Below, piece by piece: positions 57,251-64,000 of a stretch of 64,000 nucleotides of DNA. Under the pieces are notes generated by a model. That model saw only the letters and a program-made list of their open reading frames with translations. It had not been told where the DNA came from and made no database searches. This stretch comes from Isoetes taiwanensis (Eukaryota > Streptophyta > Lycopodiopsida > Isoetales > Isoetaceae), in assembly GCA_021234155.1 (NCBI GenBank), contig JAJEKV010000036.1, forward strand, positions 9,809,426 to 9,873,425. The letters are read 5' to 3'. Both the position numbers and the translations under genes were made by a program. How positions within the stretch are numbered: position 1 is the first letter of the stretch; every line of letters starts with the position of its first letter.

Positions 57251-58213
57251 TCTCCTATGCTGCCTTACATGCCAAAGATCTGGCCTCGGGTGTACAGCCT
57301 CATTCATGCATTTTTGGTTATCAGCCTCGGCCACACCTAAGGCGGAGGCCCATTAGGGCAAAGTCCAGGCCGAATGTTGACAAAAAACATCTTACTAGAA
57401 AAAAGAAAACTATATATCTCTTTGCAACATCGTCCATCACATCATCATAATGTCATTGAATAAGACAATATAACACTCGACGTCGTCATAAAAACTACAT
57501 GGAATACTATTATAACACCATCATGATAACATGACAATACCAATATAAGACTATTCCCGAACACCACTAGAACACCATCTCCATCACTATTAGCACTATC
57601 TCCAGCACCATTATAAATACTTGACACTTGACACCAACATAAACACGATCTTGAACACTATCATAAGCACTATTATAAACACAATCTCAATACCAATATA
57701 AGACCGCCTTACAGACCATTAGATCACTCCATCATAAATACTCACCATTATAGACACCTTCTCCAACATCATTATAATATCATTTGCAACACCATTATAA
57801 AACCATCTTCAACAACAACATAACACTTTCTCTTATAGCACCATCTCAAACACTGTTATAAACACTATCTCTTATTCCACATTAAACACAAAATCCAATA
57901 GTCTGCATGCTGATATACACTATCAACACCACTATTTTTTATATTGTCATAGAACAATAACTATTAACATAACATTTTGAACACCACCATGCTTTTACCA
58001 TATGTTGTACTGTCATGATAACTACTACCATAATAATACACCACAACTTTATCATCACTACAAGTATCATCAAACAATTCACTTCTCATCACTCATCTTC
58101 TACCACATATTCATCCTTCTACTTCACCTATTTACACCTTTTTATTTCTTATCCCCATCACACACATCTAATCATTTCTCATCCCCGTCACATGCATCTA
58201 ATCATTTCTAGAT
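57251..58213. other. Low-complexity AT-rich stretch
   Basis: From 57400 to 57960, motifs such as AACACCATCATAA and CACTATTATAAACAC recur irregularly. From 58010 to 58200, CATC/TTCATC words and a duplicated CATCTAATCATTTCTCATCC dominate. No coding region. Confidence 0.6.
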
Positions 58214-58437
58214 GAGGTGCACATGGACTACCTCAGTCATCAGATCCATCGATCCTATGGCCCAGACCATATGTTAGGGCCTCTGAGGGCATCTCGTTTC
58301 AATTGATCATTTATGACCGGGGGCACCTATGATTTTGAAATATGAAATACCAATTCGCCTAAGGTTTCGGAATATAAAATATGGGGATTTAAACCTCTAT
58401 ACGGCTTCGCCTAAGGTTTTAGAATATGAAATAGGGG
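58214..58437 (-). mobile_element. SINE, copy 2, without tRNA-like head
   Basis: It shares GATCCTATGGCCCA, GGGGCACCTATGATTTTGA and TATACGGCTTCGCCTAAGG with copy 1. Homology stops where the pol III boxes begin in copy 1, so this copy is 5'-truncated. Confidence 0.8.
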
Positions 58438-59949
58438 GCTAAATTAAAATAACACTAGAAATATCCTAAATTAAAGGATATGCAATTTATATGTCATGCC
58501 CATGTATAAAAAAAAAAAAATTGCTCCCCATATAGTAGAAATATGTATAAGTTACTATGCATTATATGGAATACACGTCTTATAATTGAAGGTCACTATT
58601 TGTTATTTGCAACACAAAATTGCTCCAAGTACCTCCTTTTACCAACAGTTGGGCCCTGCAAGTCCTCACTCAAGGCTAAATCTGTCATGTTGGGCTCGTG
58701 TCTAGCCCTCGAAAAATGGACACAGTACCACATTGCCCTGCTTGCTGAACTCTCAGGTTTAAATGATCTATACAATCTCTTTATCTATTCCTATAATAAT
58801 AAAGGGCAAGATTTTTTCGATTTACGTCTATGAAATAAATGCACTAGAAATATCCCCATTGTTATGGTTTCACCACAACTTCTAGCTGCCTACAAACCCC
58901 TCCACAAATTTAAGATCTACATAATAGCATTTTCCTTTTAAGATAACACGAAAGAATAGTTCAGGAATTTTTCAAATGTTAGACATTAGTCCTAATTCCC
59001 TACTGCATAGGTTTGGAACCAAAGAAATGTTCGCGGCAGTTTGGCCGCCACGATAAATTCTTGTATAACAATTAATTTAAAATAATGTCTTTTGGATATC
59101 TGAAACTCACAATAAAAATGAAGGATTGCATACTCATAAGGTGCATCGCGTTTGAATCCCTAGAACTCGCAAACCATGCAAAAGAATGCATACTCACAAT
59201 ATACATGACTTTCATTCTCAAGTTTTATTATTTGCCTCTGATATGTCTGAGCAACGCTTATCATACCATTTTCTTTGTCCATACGTTGATGACAATTGGT
59301 AATCCTTAAGCAAAATTTACAATCTAGTAAAATAAAGCATATCACGAAGAATCACTCATTTCTATTTCAAATGATCCTTTTTCAACTTCAAATCCTAACA
59401 ATGATCATGTATCAAGAGGTCATAGTTGATCATAAACAAAGAAGTGATTCCATGTGAATACTACTTCCTATCCTTTCTTTTCTCTTACAATCTTAAAACA
59501 GGGTTAGTGACTTATCCTTGTTCACTGATTTTTATTGCCACTTAAAAAAAACTATGCATTCTTTCTAGCAAGCTTAATGCACAAATCAGATCTATAATAA
59601 GAGAGATATGGCCTTCCAAATGTGGCCTGCCATTTTGCTCTACAGCTATGACCAAAATCAATTCTTATATATTGTATGTAATTTGGCTCTGATTTCATGA
59701 TTAAAACCTTAGATAATTGCATGCAAAGGAAGAGAAAGAGACACAAGAGATAATCCCAAAGCCACACACACCAATAATAGTATTGAACCAATATAAGTAC
59801 ACAATATATACAGTGGTTTGTGTGCATGCATATGCATGTTGTTGCATTGAGATCCTACATGACATACATGCATTCTTTGAGGTCCAACATGGCATCTCCA
59901 AGATCTCTGCCCTGAAACCCAGATGCATTTCAAAGAACAACACATGGAC
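58438..59949. other. Unassigned AT-rich stretch
   Basis: Only short ORFs without recognised domains. CTCATAAGG/CTCACAATA-type words repeat at 59110-59210 (AAGGATTGCATACTC, AAGAATGCATACTCA). Nothing further is supported. Confidence 0.35.
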
Positions 59950-59963
59950 AAACTTGTGATCTC

Positions 59964-60320
59964 CATCTGTGCGTGGCTTGGTTGGTGTGGCTGATTTGGA
60001 AGCGACGGCGGTTGTGGATCTTTCAGGGGATTCAGCAGCCTGCAGCCTCTCTGGTTCCTCGACTCAGATACACGCTATTACAAAGCTTTCTGGTGTTCCC
60101 GGGATTAGTAGAGCAGAAGTTTGCCATTTGGCGGGACTTCTTGGGTGTTGTAGATGGTGATGGTCGGTTTGTACAGCAGTAGAGTTGCAGTTTTTCTGTG
60201 AGTTTGTTGTGGAGTGTCGAGGTATCGCTGTCTCTTTGGGGCAGTTCTCCTTCCTCCTCACTTGCTTTGTAACATTACCATTCTTTTAATATATTGATGA
60301 CACAGTTCTTCACAAAAAAA
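59964..60320 (+). mobile_element. Young 5'-truncated L1 insertion with poly(A) tail
   Basis: The 357-bp insert ends in an A run and is flanked by the 14-bp perfect duplication AAACTTGTGATCTC (59950-59963 and 60321-60334). Its start encodes AWLVWLIWKRRRLWIF, the end of a plant L1 ORF2. The 3' untranslated region ends CTTTTAATATATTGATGACA. The intact duplication shows a recent event. Confidence 0.93.
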
Positions 60321-60334
60321 AAACTTGTGATCTC

Positions 60335-61224
60335 GAAATAGCATCCAGACAATCTAAATTTACAAGCTCCAAAAAAGGACTCGTCGAGTTCCATAGTCAC
60401 GTTTGGTTGCCATACTAAAGAAAGTTTCACAAATCCAACTCAAGGTAGAAAGCCGAATTTGGTGGCGCAGGCAAAAGCCTAGATTTGGAATATGGCCTGG
60501 ATGGATCATCCAGTAGCAGAACTGAACACATCTAGGACAAGGCGATTTTTTGGAACGCTGGCAAATAGAACCGTAAATTGAAGGCCTCGAGCATTGCATG
60601 TGATGAAGTAATTCTTACTTTTTATATTCATTAAATATTCACGTTTTTCTTATTGAGATACATTAAAATTTCATGGGTGTATGACTATGTAACCATTGAG
60701 AAAAGTAAAAAAAATCGACGCGAGCATATGTGCACTCTACATATATGCATTACTCTCCGCTCGAATACACCACAAAATCATAGCAAGACCATATTAAAAA
60801 TTGTATAAAATTACAAAGGGAACCCCTGTTATAATACTAGATATAGAAGTTATTATTAGAGTACCAAATCTTAGCAAATCACCGTATTTTAAGCGCATTT
60901 TGGCATTTTTTGCAAAATATAGGGTCATTTTGATGCTTTTTCCTAATTTTACTAATATGGTAGGCAATGTTATGCCAGTCTTTGCAAACTTCCTATCATT
61001 TAGTTTCTGATGAAAAGGTCCATACAAATATTATGGATAGTAAATATACAAGTGAAACAGTGACATTGTTACTCTGGTCCTCTAACACGTCCGTGTCTGA
61101 ATGCTGGTCTTTTTGGTGCAACAGAAAGGCTCCCATTATATTCCATTTCATCGTTGTTCTATGAAATTCAAGTGTGCACATAATTATAAGGTTAAGGATT
61201 GAACATTAAGAACATAAAGTTTAC
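60335..61224. other. Spacer, possibly containing further exons of the 61.5 kb gene
   Basis: A candidate minus-strand exon at about 61160-61060 (MGAFLLHQKDQHSDTDVLED) lies downstream of the gene at 61225-61559. Its splice sites are not convincing. The rest is unassigned. Confidence 0.35.
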
Positions 61225-61559
61225 CCTTTTCACTGGCTCGAATGTCGAATATGTGGTTGGATCAGTAGTAGGAGTAGGAGTAGCAGTAGCAGTAGAAGTT
61301 TGGAACTTATCTTGACGTCCTGTAAATTATGTTTTTATATCATACATTAACATCAACTACTATAAATTAAGCAACTCGTACCTCTGAGACAAAAATACTC
61401 TGCAAAGTTGCAGTTACAACGACCCGATGTCTTATAGTTTGAAACTTTGTCTTTGGAGGCACCACAACAAGATACTCCAATCCATTTAAACTTGGGACAT
61501 TGGAAGACTGGTCTTGAATTTGATGTATCGCATCCACATATCTTCATCTTCACAGTCAT
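61225..61559 (-). CDS. Small cysteine-rich protein gene, two exons supported
   Basis: Exon 1 (61559-61382) starts MTVKMKICGCDTSNSRP and contains FQCPKFKWIG, VSCCG and GRCNCNFAEYFCLRG. The Cys spacing and the R-x-F-x-C-P piece loosely resemble a GRF-type zinc finger. It ends at CAGAG|GTACGAG. Exon 2 (61319-61225) has acceptor TTACAG|GACG and joins in frame (R-G-R-Q-D-K-F-Q). It encodes TSTATATPTPTTDPTTYSTF and ends at AAAAGG|GTAAAC. The matching splice sites support a real gene. Its 3' end is not found and its function is unknown. Confidence 0.45.
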
Positions 61560-62702
61560 TCCTTTACAATTTTTGTTTTATGCTCCATATATTGCATTGC
61601 TTTGGTTGTAAGAAAGACATCTGAAAAGAAGCATCTATTACACCTCACTTGCTTGATATAGGGAAATGCTAATATGCCACAGTTGTGTAGCTAATGCTAT
61701 TGTAAATACAAGGCAGTAACTAACTTTTAGGACAATTAATGGAATTTAACTTGATTTCATATGTACGGCCTTTCAATTAGTTTTTATAAACAACTTCTCG
61801 ATGGTGACTCAAGAAGTAGACATTTCATAAGAGTTTCTATTCGAAATCCATTATTTTAAAGCTAATATATGAAAGGTCAACTATATAATAGTTTGAGATA
61901 CAAGCTCAATTATATCTTAGTACGCATCATCTCAATTCTTTGTACTTATATAAGATTTCTTTTAGTGTAAAAGACCTTTCTTTCAAGATGAAAAGTTGTC
62001 ATAGACATGAATAAATAAAGCCAAAAGAAAAGAGCTCTCAAAAGTTAGATGTATGCAAGCTTCTATTAACAAAGATAAAGAAAGAAAAGAAAGTGATGCA
62101 CGGTTTTCTTAATGGGTGCGGGTGGTTTGCATTCAAATGCAAGCAACTCTAAACTTAGAACATCAAATACGCAATTTTCTATTGCCATAATTTCCACATC
62201 CAATTTCTTAGTTGCTCCAAAGGAAAAAAATTACTCTACATAGATGGAAATGTATTGGATGTGCCTATCCGATGACATCTATGCTAGCTTGCATAGATTA
62301 CTTCTCCAAGCCAATAAAGAATTCAATACGCATTAGTGTCATCCATTGCTTCAATTAACTACCAAAAGGTTTAATAATTAACTCCATGCTTCAACTCTAA
62401 AGCATTAGAAAGAGAAGAGGCCCCATTAGAACAAAAGCTTGAAGCAGTAAAATTGCTCTCTAGTTTATAACAAATGGCTTTATGATATAACATTTAATTT
62501 CTTATTCTTATTCTTTTTTTTTTTAATAAAGATCATACTTTACACCAAATAGATAAACAATAATGAATTGCCACAAATAGGTAATAAATAAAATGGTAAT
62601 CATGTAATAAATCACTGCAGTTGAGATAAGACATCACGTTGAACCTAATCTAGTATATCATTACATTATCATGAGTCTGATTCTATCTATCTTGTTACTT
62701 GT
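61560..62702. other. Unassigned AT-rich stretch
   Basis: No coding region or repeat was recognised. Confidence 0.3.
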
Positions 62703-62823
<121 letters not shown>

Positions 62824-63427
62824 GTAGGAGAGTTGCTCCAGCATCAGCCAACAAGACAAAGCAAACTATCAGTGTCGATGAGGAGGACATTCAAGTCGTA
62901 CAGTGTGTTGGAATATCTCCTAAAACATCTTCAAGCTTGTTAAGAAAGAATCGTGTATATGCAGCAAAACCAAATAAAGAAAAGATCAATGGATAACATG
63001 CTCAATCTTCAGCATCAAGAATGGCCACTTTCCTGAACAAAAAAAATTTGAGAATAAAGGAACATCTATGATTTGTTGAAAATTTGAAATGGAAAGAAGT
63101 CAGAAGTTGGCTAGAAGTTGAGAGACTCCTTAAACATGGAACAACAAATCACACAATAGGTATAAAAATAAAGATTCAAGCCATAGCCATACCTTACTTA
63201 CAATTAAGCTAACTTGGGTAAGTTATCTGCCAAGGCATAATGTTTGGAATTAGATAGAAAATATACTCCCCACTTACAGTTGTCATTACAAGAATCTTTG
63301 GCGTTTCTCAGCTACCTTAATCTTGTGGATCTTGCGGGCAAGTTTCAAATCTGATCATGTTTATAATTCAGCTAGTTATGTGTGCACTCGAGGTAATGTG
63401 ATACAGAATATTTTTGCTTCTGTTGAA
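62824..63427. other. Unassigned stretch
   Basis: No coding region is supported; a 60-codon plus-strand ORF at 63323-63505 overlaps the minus-strand ORF and looks incidental. Confidence 0.3.
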
Positions 63428-63843
63428 TTAGGTGTGCAAAGGGCACAAATTACTAATAAAACTGAGATAAATCAGAAGATAAGAAAAAGAATCAGGATAT
63501 TTTGACAATGTTCTAGCGGTTGTTTTTTCTGAAAATCTTGCAGAGAGAAGTGCTATCACCACTCCAGAAAGAAATCCTCTACTGTAAGACTGGGCTTGCT
63601 TCACCATGAAAAACAGAGTTTTGAAAACTGTTTTTATAACAAAACTAATTGCTAACGAATTGGTTGACGAAGGGGCCTCCAGCCGGACCATTTCAACAGC
63701 TGGTTGGGCCAAATAAGGGGGTTTGAGGGGTTGAGAGTAATATAAAAGGGGTATTCAAGAACTGGTGATGATAAGAGGTAGACCTGTTCTTTCATGTATT
63801 CACAGTGTTTTCCCATGGCAGGAAGTGAGAATTTAAATAGCAC
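63428..63843 (-). CDS. Unrecognised small gene near the right edge
   Basis: A minus-strand ORF from 63712 reads AVEMVRLEAPSSTNSLAISF, VKQAQSYSRGFLSGVVIALL and SARFSEKTTARTLSKY. A short hydrophobic stretch could be a membrane segment. An upstream start (MGKHCEYMKEQ, ending AACAG|GTCTAC near 63780) may be a first exon. It sits downstream of a GGCTATGGCG cluster like those of the RING genes. Function unknown. Confidence 0.35.
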
Positions 63844-63867
63844 AAAGTCATTGAAAGCCTCTGTATC

Positions 63868-63935
63868 TGCGCTATGGCTATGGCGCTAGGGCTATGGCTA
63901 GGGCACTAGGGCTATGGCTGTATGGCTATGGCGGC
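63868..63935. promoter_or_regulatory. GGCTATGGCG repeat cluster at the right edge
   Basis: Exact decamers lie at 63876-63885 and 63924-63933, with degenerate GCTATGGCTAGGGC copies between. The cluster lies 25 to 90 bp upstream of the minus-strand ORF region ending at 63843. Confidence 0.5.
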
Positions 63936-64000
63936 TCGGCCCCTATGGAGAGGCCGACATTTAGCACAGCCGGTTATAGAGCCCCAGATCGTTGTTTCAG

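Noticed and set aside
57445-58211. Coding potential of long low-complexity frames
   Set aside because: They arise from CACCAT/CATC-type repeats.

Overview
This is eukaryotic, almost certainly land-plant, nuclear DNA. It is AT-rich and gene-poor, with GT-AG introns and nested transposons. Plant-specific content includes a short JAZ (TIFY/Jas) repressor, an LRR receptor-kinase fragment, a plant-type Kelch gene fragment and a complete CACTA (En/Spm) element with a TNP2-type transposase. The density of old and young repeats suggests a large genome. I cannot name the species; a seed-free plant is possible but not shown.

Layout: (1) 1-10.5 kb holds the 3' part of an FCP1/HAD-like gene at the left edge, then small repeats and two minus-strand LINEs (A and B) whose tails are repeats of TATTC. 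(2) 10.9-22.4 kb holds a minus-strand FCP1/HAD-like coding region and a decayed coiled-coil/RING coding region. They are separated by an 8.4-kb CACTA element (12280-20675) with 3-bp target duplications. The CACTA carries a TNP2-like gene on plus, a TnpA-like gene on minus, a compound inverted-repeat element and an in-frame LINE-tail insertion. (3) 22.4-30 kb holds a LINE ORF1 piece, a zinc-ribbon-like ORF, a 1.6-kb LTR, a strong hairpin and a broken Kelch gene. (4) 30.4-38.2 kb holds LINE-C, an LRR-kinase fragment, a decayed transposase-like coding region and a large, almost perfect inverted repeat. (5) 39.2-42.8 kb holds a minus-strand gene combining coiled coil, RING and a Ulp1-like peptidase. 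(6) 43.3-49.5 kb is non-coding with segmental duplications, followed by two related foldback elements. (7) 50.7-51.0 kb is the JAZ gene. (8) 51.9-60.3 kb holds LINE-D, a decayed poly(A)-type L1 carrying a tRNA-derived SINE, a second SINE copy, and a young 5'-truncated L1 with a 14-bp target duplication. (9) 60.3-64 kb holds a small two-exon cysteine-rich gene model, a long GATA microsatellite and an ORF of unknown function.

Most cellular-type coding regions lie on the minus strand. Four of them (left-edge FCP1-like, 22.35 kb RING, 42.8 kb RING/Ulp1, 63.7 kb ORF) have the decamer GGCTATGGCG just upstream, eight exact copies in all. The best candidates for something undescribed are this gene set (RING/coiled-coil regions beside either an FCP1-like or a Ulp1-like domain, sharing an upstream motif) and a structured RNA at the 3' end of the TATTC-tailed LINEs. 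The outer stem of that RNA changes sequence between copies but keeps its pairing, and the fold also occurs in an otherwise unrelated inverted-repeat element inside the CACTA.
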